Source: Planctomycetaceae bacterium UBA6163 (GTDB taxonomy: Bacteria; Planctomycetota; Planctomycetia; Pirellulales; Pirellulaceae). From it: 6,004 nt of DNA. The stretch is taken from positions 22,326 through 28,329 of the forward strand of contig DIUH01000367.1 of assembly GCA_002428205.1 (NCBI GenBank), in the 5' to 3' direction. Under the pieces are notes generated by a model. That model was not told where the DNA came from. It did no database searches and saw only the letters and a list, made by a program, of their open reading frames with translations. A program made the translations under genes and the position numbers. Shown piece by piece: positions 5,967 through 6,004 of the stretch. Numbering within the stretch: position 1 is the stretch's first letter; each line of letters begins with the position of its first letter.

Positions 5967-6004
5967 TTCGCCAGAACTCCCGGCATCTTGGGGATTCTGG
6001 CGAA
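5967..6004. repeat. Palindromic repeat downstream of ppaC, cut by the window edge
   Basis: ttcgccagaa (5967-5976) is the exact reverse complement of ttctggcgaa (5995-6004). After one C/A mismatch the stem continues inward with tccc against gggg (one G-T pair), leaving an 8-base loop. It starts 39 bases after the ppaC stop. The bases to its left (gtagtggag, 5958-5966) probably belong to the same element, whose right end lies beyond the window. It may serve as a terminator or be a dispersed REP-like element; no T-run is visible within the window. Confidence 0.75.

Overview
The window looks like ordinary chromosome from a planctomycete, most likely a Rhodopirellula/Pirellulaceae relative. This is an inference from four things: moderate GC, no Shine-Dalgarno motif at any start, short palindromic repeats between genes of a style I associate with those genomes, and the kinds of proteins present. 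No rRNA, tRNA, CRISPR array, insertion sequence or phage gene is visible.

Layout: positions 1-169 are non-coding. A plus-strand tyrosine recombinase of the XerD type (170-1147) is followed by a 143-base spacer. Next comes a plus-strand lipoprotein with a coiled coil and a C-terminal OmpA-like peptidoglycan-binding domain (about 1291-2217). It converges on a two-gene minus-strand unit: a four-helix membrane protein of unknown function (4124-3462), then a divergent MnmE/TrmE-like GTPase (3465-2275), joined by an ATGA stop/start overlap. The convergent gap at about 2220-2310 is filled by three short hairpins of one repeat family, and these run into the 3' end of the GTPase gene. A 147-base divergent spacer (4125-4271) separates the membrane-protein gene from a plus-strand family II inorganic pyrophosphatase with inserted CBS-DRTGG-CBS regulatory domains (4272-5927). 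The window ends inside another palindromic repeat (from about 5959).

The genes are mostly independent housekeeping functions: chromosome dimer resolution, envelope anchoring, a GTPase related to tRNA wobble-uridine modification, and nucleotide-regulated pyrophosphate hydrolysis. I see no new multi-gene defence or mobile system. The points most worth attention are the GTPase and the repeats. The GTPase has intact G-motifs but lacks the C-terminal Cys-x-Gly-Lys tail and has a degenerate folate-binding domain, and its last 11 codons plus stop lie in repeat DNA. The hairpins share a fixed core and flanks while their outer arms differ by paired, base-pair-preserving changes.
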